This document shows, in pieces, positions 9,282 to 16,386 of a stretch of 30,363 nt of DNA (position 1 is the first letter of the stretch; the number at the start of each line of letters is the position of its first letter). Source of the stretch: a virus; the IMG/VR virus record IMGVR_UViG_3300006754_000087, positions 1 to 30,363 of that record; one strand, given 5' to 3'. The notes under the pieces were generated by a model. The model ran no database searches. It was not told the DNA's origin and worked only from the letters and a program-made list of their open reading frames with translations. The translations under genes and the position numbers were made by a program.

Positions 9282-9592
9282 TAGAATATAACAAGCTGGT
9301 GAGAGATAAAATCCCTCAGATTATTCAAGAGAAGGGGAAAGAGTGCGATTTTCGAGTCGCGCCCCCAGGAAGCATAGAGTACAAAGTAGCTTTAAGAAAG
9401 AAGCTTTTGGAAGAGGCACAAGAATTTTACGAAGACCCTTCTGTTGAGGAGTTGGCAGACGTGCTCGAAGTCATCGCAGCTATTCAACAGGCAGAGGAGG
9501 TTACTGATGTGGATATCGAGTCAGCGCGGCAGGAGAAAAACTTAGCTCGTGGTGCCTTTGCTGATGGGATCATCTTAGAGAGGGTCCTGTAA
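9278..9592 (+). CDS. MazG-like / phosphoribosyl-ATP pyrophosphohydrolase-like NTP pyrophosphohydrolase
   Basis: 104-residue helical protein of the all-alpha NTP pyrophosphohydrolase superfamily. It opens with YNKLVRDKIPQII, a common start of the phage/bacterial MazG-like group. The metal-binding pattern EExxE...ExxD is present as E45-E46-x2-E49 and E58-x2-D61. Family members cleave (d)NTPs to (d)NMP and pyrophosphate, or act as house-cleaning enzymes or ppGpp modulators. The substrate here cannot be told. It overlaps the polymerase gene by 4 bases (ATGA), which suggests translational coupling and a role in nucleotide pool quality. Confidence 0.8.
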   Translation: MIEYNKLVRDKIPQIIQEKGKECDFRVAPPGSIEYKVALRKKLLEEAQEFYEDPSVEELADVLEVIAAIQQAEEVTDVDIESARQEKNLARGAFADGIILERVL

Positions 9593-9593
9593 G

Positions 9594-10439
9594 GTGGATG
9601 TTGTGGTCGGATTGGGGTCCGTCGGTTGTGGGATTGCGGAGGGCTTTCGTAACTATCCCCAATATCAGGTTTATAAAATCAACACCGGGCTCAAGGGTTA
9701 TAAGAAAGATGGCATTTATAGTATGCCTAAGCAAGAAACCCATCAGGAGTACGAGGCAAATTGCCCCTCTTTCAAGCGTTTTTTTAAAGGGCTTGCTGGA
9801 AAGGAGCTTTTGTTCGTTGTGGCAGGAACAGATGAGATTTCCGGTGCCGCCTTGCAGATCCTAAAGACACTACACCCTATGTGTTCGGTGAGCATTTTAT
9901 ATGTGCAGCTTGATACCGAGCTTATTTCGGCAGAAGCCGCTCTCCAAGATCGTCTTACATGTGGAGTGCTGCAAGAATATGCTCGCTCGGGCGTCTTTAG
10001 GGGGATCTATTTGCTCAATCAACTCAACCTTGAGCTTATCTTAGGAGATCTCCCGCTCAAGGAACACCAGAGCCGTTTAGAGGCACTCGTCGTGAACACT
10101 GTTCATATGATTAATGTTTTTAAGCATACGCCCCCCGTGATCGATACAACTTCCAAGCTTCATGAACTGACCCGAGTGTGGACTTTTGGAACGGTTAACC
10201 TAGAGACTGGCGAGGAGAAGAAATTCTTTCCTTTATTGGCTCCCACAGAGAGGGTTTTTTACTATGCCATCCCTGAAGAGGACATTGATCGCGACCCCAA
10301 ATTACTCTCTAAGATCAAAAAACAAATTAAAGATGCAACTGATGAGGAGTGTCATGCCTCTTATATGGTTCATTCTACGAAATATGAAAAGCCATATGTG
10401 TATTGTCTATATGGCACCCGTTATGTACAGCCAGTCTAA
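9594..10439 (+). CDS. Divergent tubulin/FtsZ-like protein (putative)
   Basis: 281-residue protein beginning with a GTG; a GAGAGGG Shine-Dalgarno lies 9 bases upstream. The N-terminus (VVVGLGSVGCGIAEGF, residues 3-18) is a strand-glycine loop-helix as in the first nucleotide loop of FtsZ/tubulin or of a Rossmann fold. It is followed by a strand ending KINT, where FtsZ has VNTD. At 72-90 a strand (LLFVVAG) leads into AGTDEISGAALQILKTL, placed like the FtsZ strand and GGGTGTG loop, but the glycine-rich signature is degenerate. Then come VSILYVQLD, a helix with LQDRL..GVLQEYARSG, and a strand plus Asn-rich turn, the order seen in FtsZ. This is fold-level inference: it may bind GTP, or be a non-polymerising relative or plain Rossmann protein. 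Confidence 0.5.
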   Translation: MDVVVGLGSVGCGIAEGFRNYPQYQVYKINTGLKGYKKDGIYSMPKQETHQEYEANCPSFKRFFKGLAGKELLFVVAGTDEISGAALQILKTLHPMCSVSILYVQLDTELISAEAALQDRLTCGVLQEYARSGVFRGIYLLNQLNLELILGDLPLKEHQSRLEALVVNTVHMINVFKHTPPVIDTTSKLHELTRVWTFGTVNLETGEEKKFFPLLAPTERVFYYAIPEEDIDRDPKLLSKIKKQIKDATDEECHASYMVHSTKYEKPYVYCLYGTRYVQPV

Positions 10440-10459
10440 CTGAGAAGAGGAGAGGGAAC

Positions 10460-10942
10460 ATGGAGAGTGTGTGGGTGATAGTGCAAATTGTGTTGGGGCT
10501 TTTGTATGCCAATATGGCTGAGTGGGTTTTCCACAAATATGCCTTTCATGTGTTGGGGCGCAAGAAGAAGAGTATTTTTGCTTTCCATTGGTGGAGACAT
10601 CATAAGCTTTCGCGCCGACACGGGCATATTGATGAGGACTACTTAAAGCCTTGGGGCTCTGGGAAAGAGTTGTGGATTCTTCTAGGCGCAGGGCTTCTTC
10701 ACTCTCCTTTATTTTTGGTCGCCCCCGTGTTCACCTTAACTCTTTTCTATGGCATTTTCAATTATTACTATGTGCATAAGCGCTCACATACTGATGCAGC
10801 TTGGGCGAAGAGAAAACTGCGCTGGCACTACGAACATCACATGGGGAAGAACCAGAATAAGAATTTTTGTGTCACAAAGCCTTGGTTTGACTGGGTTATG
10901 GGCACGCGAGTTAAGTACGATTATCTTTTTGAAGAAAAATGA
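10460..10942 (+). CDS. Fatty acid hydroxylase / sterol desaturase-superfamily membrane protein
   Basis: 160-residue integral membrane protein with the histidine clusters of the fatty acid hydroxylase superfamily, which use a di-iron centre to hydroxylate or desaturate lipids. Visible clusters are H25-x4-H30, H43-x3-H47-H48 plus nearby His, HKRSH near 108-112, and HYEHH near 126-130. Hydrophobic segments lie at about 4-24 and 70-100. I start at the ATG at 10460 because AGAGGAGAGGG lies just upstream; a longer frame from 10403 overlaps the preceding gene and adds residues without family character. Related enzymes modify carotenoids, sphingolipids or fatty acids; the substrate here is unknown. 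It is an auxiliary metabolic gene candidate. Confidence 0.75.
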   Translation: MESVWVIVQIVLGLLYANMAEWVFHKYAFHVLGRKKKSIFAFHWWRHHKLSRRHGHIDEDYLKPWGSGKELWILLGAGLLHSPLFLVAPVFTLTLFYGIFNYYYVHKRSHTDAAWAKRKLRWHYEHHMGKNQNKNFCVTKPWFDWVMGTRVKYDYLFEEK

Positions 10943-10951
10943 AAATAGTGC

Positions 10952-10985
10952 TTGACTTTAGAGTGGAGATGGTGTAGTCTATGAT
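10952..10985 (+). promoter_or_regulatory. Possible sigma70-type promoter before the WYL_2-like gene
   Basis: TTGACT at 10952-10957 is a good -35. At 17 bases it meets TAGTCT (10975-10980), a poor -10. TATGAT at 10980-10985 is a good -10 but lies 22 bases away. The site is just after the hydroxylase stop and before a gene with a strong Shine-Dalgarno. The element is plausible but imperfect. Confidence 0.4.
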
Positions 10986-11015
10986 CATCCCAACAAAGGA
11001 GAGGAAAAAAGAACA

Positions 11016-11276
11016 ATGAAGATTCACGAAGCAATTTTTAAGAAGAAGGACGGCAATCAACGCCTGATGAATTTTGTCAGAGCAACAGATTTGCCCCAAG
11101 CCTTCGTAGAGAAAGTCACCAAGTCAGGAGCAGTGAGTTCCCCTACGTTGCCCGAAGGTATGGAGATCGTCTGGGACCTTGACAATTCAGCCTTCCGCGT
11201 ATTTAACTGGAAGACAGTTGTCGGCGCGGTGAAAGAGAAGCAAGCTGACCCAAGCGTGCTACACACACCGCTCTGA
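11016..11276 (+). CDS. WYL_2/DUF2693-like small protein
   Basis: 86-residue protein with the pattern I associate with the WYL_2 (DUF2693) family of T4-like phages: a strand FKKKDGNQRLMNF, a middle loop, and VWDLDNSAFRVFNWKTVV near the end. These small beta-barrel (Sm/SH3-like) proteins are common in large phages and have no settled function; a nucleic-acid-binding regulatory role is sometimes proposed. AAAGGAGAGG precedes the ATG. It stands alone between a possible promoter (10952) and another upstream of the SSB gene (11328). Confidence 0.6.
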   Translation: MKIHEAIFKKKDGNQRLMNFVRATDLPQAFVEKVTKSGAVSSPTLPEGMEIVWDLDNSAFRVFNWKTVVGAVKEKQADPSVLHTPL

Positions 11277-11327
11277 CAAAAACGCCGAAGTCGCCGTGCC
11301 GACATCGAGAGTGAGTATGTTTTGTAC

Positions 11328-11356
11328 TTAACAAAATGGAATTTATGTGTTATGTT
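11328..11356 (+). promoter_or_regulatory. Candidate promoter upstream of the SSB gene
   Basis: TTAACA (11328-11333) is followed after exactly 17 bases by TATGTT (11351-11356), matching the sigma70 consensus at 5 of 6 and 4 of 6 positions. A transcript would start near 11363 and have a leader of about 40 bases with AAGGAG before the SSB start. Single-strand binding protein is needed in large amounts, so its own promoter makes sense. Confidence 0.45.
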
Positions 11357-11403
11357 TAGGAACACTTTTACAAGAGTAATAAAAAAAAATAAGGAGATAA
11401 TAA

Positions 11404-12186
11404 ATGGCTATTGACCTAAAGAAGATGCGGGAGAAGCTCGCATCATTGCAAAATCGCGGAGGCGGTTCTTCACGTTCGAGTTTTTGGCGTCCTCAGGATG
11501 GCGATCAACAGATTCGTATTGTTCCCACTGCTGACGGTGACCCTTTCAAGGATCGTCACTTTCATTATAACTTGGGCAGCAATGCCGGCTTCTTGTGCCC
11601 CAAGAAGAATTACGGGGACTCATGTCCTGTGTGCGACTTTGCTTCCGCTCTCTATAAGGAGGGCACCGAAGAGAGTATGTCTATGGCAAAGAGCCTTTTC
11701 CCACGCCAGCGCTTTTTCTCTCCGGTTTTTGTCCGTGGAGAAGAGGAGAGCGGCATCCGTGTTTGGGGCTATGGCAAGATGGCTTATGAAAGCCTTTTGA
11801 GCCTTGTGTTAAATCCTGAGTATGGAGACATCACTGATGTGATGGAGGGGACAGACCTCAAGCTTACTTATGGTAAGCCCCCTGGTGCCAACTTCCCCGT
11901 TACCAAGCTGGTTCCGTCGCGGAAGACCTCCACGCTCTGTCAGGATAAGACTGAAGAAGAGTGTAATGCTCTCCTTGAGGGGATTCCTGATTTTACTGCG
12001 CTCTTTGAGCGCAAAACCACTGAAGACGTTCAGTCGATGCTAGACGCTTATTTGTCTGGGGACGAGTCCGCAGAGTCACGCTCTAATCAAACGGAGAAGT
12101 ATAATAATTCTACTCCTAATGATGATAAAAATGTTACACCCGCTGATTCTGTTGAGACCGCTTTTGCTGAGCTTCTAGGAGCTTGA
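11404..12186 (+). CDS. Single-stranded DNA-binding protein, T4 gp32-like
   Basis: 260-residue homologue of T4 gp32, which coats single-stranded DNA during replication and recombination. The N-terminal basic stretch (K6-R29, rich in Lys, Arg, Gly, Ser) matches the region used for cooperative binding. A zinc site reads H52...C65...C74-x2-C77, with nearly the same spacing as gp32's H64, C77, C87, C90. The core continues with QRFFSPVFV and an IRVWGYG strand. The C-terminal 55 residues are low-complexity (Asn, Thr, Ser, Asp, Glu) and end AFAELLGA, a likely tail for recruiting other replisome proteins. AAGGAG lies 7 bases before the ATG. A hairpin repeat follows the stop by 10 bases. Confidence 0.9.
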   Translation: MAIDLKKMREKLASLQNRGGGSSRSSFWRPQDGDQQIRIVPTADGDPFKDRHFHYNLGSNAGFLCPKKNYGDSCPVCDFASALYKEGTEESMSMAKSLFPRQRFFSPVFVRGEEESGIRVWGYGKMAYESLLSLVLNPEYGDITDVMEGTDLKLTYGKPPGANFPVTKLVPSRKTSTLCQDKTEEECNALLEGIPDFTALFERKTTEDVQSMLDAYLSGDESAESRSNQTEKYNNSTPNDDKNVTPADSVETAFAELLGA

Positions 12187-12195
12187 CGGCTTCAA

Positions 12196-12229
12196 TCCGC
12201 AGGGGGGCACGGGGTTACAGGTGTCCTAT
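12196..12229 (+). repeat. Copy 1 of a 34-base hairpin repeat flanking the FKBP gene
   Basis: This 34-base element matches the one at 12701-12734 at 33 positions (G versus A at position 9). It contains a stem GGGCAC/GTGTCC (one G-U pair) around GGGGTTACAG and is followed by ATATTTTT, so it could act as an intrinsic terminator or attenuator. It lies 10 bases after the SSB stop codon. Confidence 0.85.
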
Positions 12230-12255
12230 ATTTTTAAAACGAAAGAAGAGTATCC

Positions 12256-12690
12256 ATGAGTAAAGTAGAAGATGGCAACACTGTTAGTGTTCATTATGTA
12301 GGGAAGCTAGCAGACGGTGAACTGTTTGATAGCTCTCGTGATAGAGAAGCCCCCATTTCCTTCGAGGTCGGTGCCGGGACGATGATCCAGGGCTTTGAAA
12401 GCTCCGTTCTCGGTATGACAGTTGGGGAGACTAAGACAATTATCTTGACTCCCCAAGAAGCGTATGGGGAAAGCGATCCTACCCGCGTCCAGGCAGTACC
12501 TCGCACCGCCTTCGCCCCTCAGATGGAATTTGAGGAAGGTGCTGTAGTGCAGGGACATACTGATGTTGGGATGCCATTTATGGCTAAGATTCAGTCGTTT
12601 AGTGAGGATGAGGTCGTTTTGGACTTGAACCACCCGCTTGCAGGCAAGACTCTCAATTTTGAGATTGAGGTCGTGAGCATCGATAGCTGA
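12256..12690 (+). CDS. FKBP-type peptidyl-prolyl isomerase, SlyD-like
   Basis: 144-residue FKBP-fold protein that should catalyse cis/trans isomerisation of proline peptide bonds and may act as a chaperone. The FKBP half is split by an inserted flap, as in SlyD: VSVHYVGKLADGELFDSS, then GAGTMIQGFESSVLGM, then TIILTPQEAYGE, with the insert at about 72-120, and LNHPLAGKTLNFEIEVV closing the fold. The metal-binding His-rich tail of E. coli SlyD is absent. The ATG has AAGAAGAG upstream. It sits alone between the SSB and recombinase genes, bracketed by near-identical hairpin repeats. This enzyme is uncommon in phages; host protein control or folding of phage replication proteins are both open. Confidence 0.9.
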   Translation: MSKVEDGNTVSVHYVGKLADGELFDSSRDREAPISFEVGAGTMIQGFESSVLGMTVGETKTIILTPQEAYGESDPTRVQAVPRTAFAPQMEFEEGAVVQGHTDVGMPFMAKIQSFSEDEVVLDLNHPLAGKTLNFEIEVVSIDS

Positions 12691-12700
12691 TTGAATACTT

Positions 12701-12734
12701 TCCGCAGGAGGGCACGGGGTTACAGGTGTCCTAT
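12701..12734 (+). repeat. Copy 2 of the 34-base hairpin repeat, after the FKBP gene
   Basis: Same element as at 12196-12229, with one base changed (A for G at position 9). The A allows an extra A-U pair, giving AGGGCAC/GTGTCCT followed by ATTTTT, so this copy looks the better terminator. It lies 10 bases after the FKBP stop and ends about 25 bases before the recombinase start. Confidence 0.85.
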
Positions 12735-12758
12735 TTTTACTAAGGCATGAGGGTGCAG

Positions 12759-13901
12759 ATGGCGAATAAGAAGAACAAGGGAGCAGGCAAGCTCTCTATC
12801 GCAGATATGCGTAAGGTTGTAAACAAGAAGGCTGGTCGTGAAGCCGCTTGGGATCTTAAAAAAGATAACCCTACTGAGGTGAACCAATTCATCTCCACTG
12901 GTTCACGATGGTTAGACAGTATTATTTGCCGTGGCAAACTCGCAGGCGTTCCTGTTGGCAAAGTCACTGAGATCGCGGGGCTAGAATCTACAGGTAAGTC
13001 TTTTTTGGCAGCGCAGGTCGCCGCCAACGCCCAAGAAGAGGGAATTGATGTTGTTTATTTTGATGCCGAGTCTGCCATCGATCCCGACTTCCTTGTAAAA
13101 GCCGGATGTGACTTAGATAAGCTACTTTATGTACAGGCGGAATCCGTCGAGTTTGTGCTGGAAACCATTGAAGAACTTCTGGGGAACGCAGAGAACCAGC
13201 TTTTGTTTATTTGGGACAGCTTGGCTCTGACACCGAGCATTACTGACATTGAAGGGGACTTTAACCCTCTAAGCAGTATGGCAGTCAAGCCACGAATATT
13301 ATCCAAGGGGATGGCGAAACTGGTACAGCCTCTAGCGAACGCTCAAGCTACGCTGCTGGTGCTGAACCAGCTTAAAACAAACATTACCCGTAGTGTGTCT
13401 GAGGCTCTTACCACTCCTTATTTTACGCCCGGTGGCAAGGCAATGCATTATACCTATAGCCTACGCATCTGGTTGACCGGGCGAAAAGCCAAAGCCTCGT
13501 TTATTGTAGACGACAAAGGTTTTCGCATCGGCTCAGAAGTCAAGGTGAAACTAGAGAAGTCACGTTTCGGAACCCAAGGTCGTCAATGTGCTTTTAAAAT
13601 TTTATGGGGTGCCGAAGTTGGCGTCCAAGATGAAGAAAGCTGGCTTGAGGCGATCAAGGGCTCAGATGCTCTAGTAAGCCGAGGCGCATGGTATGCACTG
13701 CTTTATGCAGATGGCACTGAGGAAAAGTTTCAAGCCGCGCATTGGCGAGAAAAGCTCCAGCAACCAAAGTTTAAGGATCGGGTACTAAGGATAATTGAAG
13801 AAGAGGTCATTATGAAATTTGAGACCCGCGAAGGCGAAGCTTCATCTTTTTATGAGATTGACCCTGAAGAATCTTTGACTGACGCCGACGCGGTAGTTTA
13901 G
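12759..13901 (+). CDS. uvsX: UvsX/RecA-like recombinase
   Basis: 380-residue strand-exchange ATPase of the RecA/UvsX family, which pairs single-stranded DNA with duplex in recombination-dependent replication and repair. The Walker A motif is GLESTGKS (K80 from this start). It is followed by VVYFDAESAIDPDF, a Walker B strand LLFIWDSLAL, and the LVLNQLKTNI segment before the DNA-binding loop region. An ATG at 12747 would add four residues, but its AAGG is only 1 base away. The ATG at 12759 has GAGG at a 6-base spacing, so I prefer it. The C-terminus is acidic, as in RecA proteins. The gene is followed by a hairpin that also holds a promoter. Confidence 0.92.
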   Translation: MANKKNKGAGKLSIADMRKVVNKKAGREAAWDLKKDNPTEVNQFISTGSRWLDSIICRGKLAGVPVGKVTEIAGLESTGKSFLAAQVAANAQEEGIDVVYFDAESAIDPDFLVKAGCDLDKLLYVQAESVEFVLETIEELLGNAENQLLFIWDSLALTPSITDIEGDFNPLSSMAVKPRILSKGMAKLVQPLANAQATLLVLNQLKTNITRSVSEALTTPYFTPGGKAMHYTYSLRIWLTGRKAKASFIVDDKGFRIGSEVKVKLEKSRFGTQGRQCAFKILWGAEVGVQDEESWLEAIKGSDALVSRGAWYALLYADGTEEKFQAAHWREKLQQPKFKDRVLRIIEEEVIMKFETREGEASSFYEIDPEESLTDADAVV

Positions 13902-13937
13902 AAGCTTATATTAGTAGTAAAAAACAACTTTTTGTCA

Positions 13938-13966
13938 TTGACAAGCCCTCAAGTATAGTATATAAT
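13938..13966 (+). promoter_or_regulatory. Consensus sigma70 promoter before the FEN nuclease gene
   Basis: TTGACA (13938-13943) and TATAAT (13961-13966) are separated by exactly 17 bases, a perfect match to the bacterial housekeeping sigma consensus. Transcription would start near 13973. The -10 lies within the loop of the hairpin at 13944-13985. The likely cargo is the nuclease-helicase-nucleotide reductase run (14006-18267). Confidence 0.85.
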
Positions 13967-13991
13967 GGAATTACTTTTGAGGGCTGTTTTT
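13944..13991 (+). terminator. Terminator-like hairpin overlapping a promoter
   Basis: AGCCCTCAA (13944-13952) and TTGAGGGCT (13977-13985) form a 9-bp perfect stem around a 24-base loop, followed by GTTTTTAT. GTA/TAC pairing inside the loop could lengthen it across a 2-base bulge. Read-through RNA from the recombinase gene would form it. RNA started at the embedded promoter (near 13973) would carry only the right arm and escape it. Confidence 0.6.
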
Positions 13992-14005
13992 ATCTCAGGA
14001 ATGGA

Positions 14006-15013
14006 ATGGAGAGCGAAGTGGACGCGAGCAAAAAGAAAAGAATAATGATTATTGATGCGCTGAATATGTATTATCGCGCCTATATTGTCGACCCCTCCCT
14101 TTCAACAAACGGACAACCCATCGGCGGGATTAAAGGGTTTTTTAAAATTTTGCAGAAGCTTCTGCGTGAAACAAAGCCCGATAAAGTTATAATTTGCTGG
14201 GATGGCGCTGGAGGCTCACGCAAGCGCAAGAGCGCCGTTAAAGACTATAAGGCGGGCAGGAAGCCTATTCGGCTCAACCGCGCAATCCGCAATCTCTCCG
14301 AGAATGAAGAGGTTGAAAACAAAGTGTGGCAGCAGACACGTCTGATGGAATATTTGAATTGTTTGCCCGTGGTCCAGCTTGTGTTGGCGAGCGTAGAAGC
14401 GGATGATATTATTTCATATGTTTGCCGCACACATGCCTCGCTCGCTGGGTGGGAAAAACTAATCATCTCCAGCGACAAGGATTTTTTGCAACTCTGCGAC
14501 GCCGAGACAGTGCTTTATCGCCCTATCCAAAAGGAGGCAATGAACACCCAGGGTGTCGTTCGTAAGTATGGCATTCACCCTGAGAACTTTGCTCTTGCCC
14601 GCGCTATAGCGGGAGATAAGTCGGATAATCTTCCTGGGATTGCCGGCGTGGGTCTTCCTACCATAGCAAAGCGTCTTCCCATGCTCAAGGAGTCTCGCAC
14701 CGTAACAATTGATGAGCTTATGGATTATTGTGAGACTGTCGACTCCAAGGTTGCCGCCTATGTCAAGATTGTAGAAGGCAGGGAAGTTGTAGAGTTGAAC
14801 TATAAGTTGATGCAGTTGTATGCTGCGAGCATACCAGTCCAGGGTAAAACCAAGATTGATTATGCCATAGACAACTGTGAGTATGCGCTTAATAAAACAG
14901 AGTTCATCAAAATGATGACTGAGGATGGTTTCGGTGAAGGAAACTGGAGCGCCCTTTTTCAGGTGATGAACAAAATAGCTTTTGACTTTGGTAATAACGG
15001 GGGCTCCCAATGA
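14006..15013 (+). CDS. FEN/RNase H-type 5'-3' exonuclease
   Basis: 335-residue flap endonuclease-type 5' nuclease (T4 RNase H / Pol I 5' nuclease family), which removes RNA primers and flaps. It shows the family's acidic metal sites: IMIIDALNMYYRAY (D17), ICWDG, EADDIISYV (E131, D133, D134), ISSDKDFLQL, and GDKSDNLPGIAGVG, the last also starting the helix-hairpin-helix DNA-binding element. The ATG at 14006 is chosen because AGGA lies 5 bases upstream; a 14-codon frame from the ATG at 14001 overlaps it. It overlaps the helicase gene by 4 bases (ATGA). It supplies the 5' nuclease that the short family A polymerase lacks. Confidence 0.9.
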   Translation: MESEVDASKKKRIMIIDALNMYYRAYIVDPSLSTNGQPIGGIKGFFKILQKLLRETKPDKVIICWDGAGGSRKRKSAVKDYKAGRKPIRLNRAIRNLSENEEVENKVWQQTRLMEYLNCLPVVQLVLASVEADDIISYVCRTHASLAGWEKLIISSDKDFLQLCDAETVLYRPIQKEAMNTQGVVRKYGIHPENFALARAIAGDKSDNLPGIAGVGLPTIAKRLPMLKESRTVTIDELMDYCETVDSKVAAYVKIVEGREVVELNYKLMQLYAASIPVQGKTKIDYAIDNCEYALNKTEFIKMMTEDGFGEGNWSALFQVMNKIAFDFGNNGGSQ

Positions 15014-16386
15014 CAGTTTCGAAGGAGCAGGTTGATTTTTCTCATTATGGGACAACCTTCCAAGAAAATTTAGTTACTCTTATTTTAGACGATCGCGTTT
15101 TCGCAGACCAGATCAATGAAGTGCTTGATATAGGCTTTTTAGAACTTAAGTATCTACAGGCTTTTGTCCGACACCTGTTTGATTATAGGCATAAGTATGG
15201 CACTCACCCCTCTCGAAGCACTTTTTCCACCGTATTGAAAGCTGGACTCACTGCCGAGAATGAGTTAGTCCGCAACCAGACATTAGATTTTTTCAATTCT
15301 CTTCCCGACGATGCCACCGAAGGCTCCGCGCACACCAAGGAAACTGCACTCGATTTCTGTAAGAAGCAAAAACTGAAGGGTGCCATGATGCGCTGCGTCG
15401 GGCTCATCAAGACATCTAGTTTCGATGAGATTAGCAAGGTTATGAATGATGCCCTGCTGCTTGGGGCAGACAGCAATCACGGTTATGATTATCTGGTGGA
15501 CTTTGAACAGCGCTTTGCTATCAAGGCTCGCAATCCCATAACCACAGGGTGGAACAAAATAGATGCAATTTGTAACGGCGGCTTAGGTGCTGGGGAGCTT
15601 GGTGTCGTCGTGGCTCCCACCGGAGCGGGAAAGTCCATGGCTCTCGTTCACTTAGGCGCTCAGGCAGTCATGGCAGGAAAGACGGTCATACACTATACGC
15701 TAGAGCTACAGGACACCGTAGTTGCTCTTCGTTATGACAGTTGTATTACGGGCGTTCCACTCACGGGGATCTTTAGCCATAAAGACGCAATTTATGAAAA
15801 GGTGCAAGAGGTGCCTGGGAGGCTTATTATTAAAGAATACCCTACCAAAACTGCCTCCACCGAAGTTATCAAAGCTCACCTTGAGCGACTTCAGCGCCAA
15901 CATGTCGACGTCGGGATGGTGATTGTGGATTATGGAGATCTTCTACGCCCCGTCAGCGCCCAGCGCGAAAAGCGTAACGAGCTAGAATCGATATATGAAC
16001 AGTTGCGTGCCATCGCTCAAATCTTTAATTGCCCCGTATGGACAGCCTCCCAGACTAATCGTTCGGGACTCAATGCTGAAGTTATTACTATGGAGTCCAT
16101 TTCTGAAGCGTTCAATAAGTGTTTCGTCGCAGATTTTATTTTTACAATTTCGCGCACTATCGAAGATAAAAGCAGTAATGAGGGGCGCATCTTTGTGGCG
16201 AAGAACCGCAATGGTCCTGATGGGATGGTGTTTCCCATATTCATGGACACTCGCAACGTACAGATCAAGGTCCTTTCTCAAAGCTTGCAATCCGTTGGAG
16301 ACCTTGTAGCCAAGTCTACAAAACAGCAAGCCGAGTCCCTAAGAGAGAAATACAAAAGCTTTAAGCATGACAAGAAGGATAATTAA
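15010..16386 (+). CDS. Replicative DNA helicase, DnaB/T4 gp41-like
   Basis: 458-residue hexameric helicase of the DnaB superfamily. The N-terminal 165 residues are helical, matching the part that meets primase in this family. The RecA-like motor follows: Walker A APTGAGKS (K208), a catalytic-Glu segment HYTLELQDT, Walker B VGMVIVDYGDLLRP, a WTASQTNRSG sensor strand, and a C-terminal KNRNGPDG arginine/loop region. It should unwind the fork on the lagging strand. It overlaps the nuclease gene by 4 bases, and its stop directly abuts the next ATG. No primase or helicase loader was found in this window. Confidence 0.92.
   Translation: MTVSKEQVDFSHYGTTFQENLVTLILDDRVFADQINEVLDIGFLELKYLQAFVRHLFDYRHKYGTHPSRSTFSTVLKAGLTAENELVRNQTLDFFNSLPDDATEGSAHTKETALDFCKKQKLKGAMMRCVGLIKTSSFDEISKVMNDALLLGADSNHGYDYLVDFEQRFAIKARNPITTGWNKIDAICNGGLGAGELGVVVAPTGAGKSMALVHLGAQAVMAGKTVIHYTLELQDTVVALRYDSCITGVPLTGIFSHKDAIYEKVQEVPGRLIIKEYPTKTASTEVIKAHLERLQRQHVDVGMVIVDYGDLLRPVSAQREKRNELESIYEQLRAIAQIFNCPVWTASQTNRSGLNAEVITMESISEAFNKCFVADFIFTISRTIEDKSSNEGRIFVAKNRNGPDGMVFPIFMDTRNVQIKVLSQSLQSVGDLVAKSTKQQAESLREKYKSFKHDKKDN

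Noticed and set aside
12747-12758. Start of the recombinase at the first ATG (12747)
   Set aside because: The only Shine-Dalgarno-like AAGG lies 1 base upstream, whereas the ATG at 12759 has GAGG at a normal 6-base spacing. The difference is four residues.
14001-14045. 14-codon frame from an ATG just before the FEN nuclease start
   Set aside because: The ATG is directly adjacent to the AGGA, too close for normal initiation, and the peptide has no leader-peptide features such as a codon run.
14459-15055. 198-codon open frame on the - strand opposite the FEN nuclease gene
   Set aside because: It lies wholly opposite a well-supported gene and the start of the helicase gene, has no recognisable motif, and every supported gene is on the + strand.
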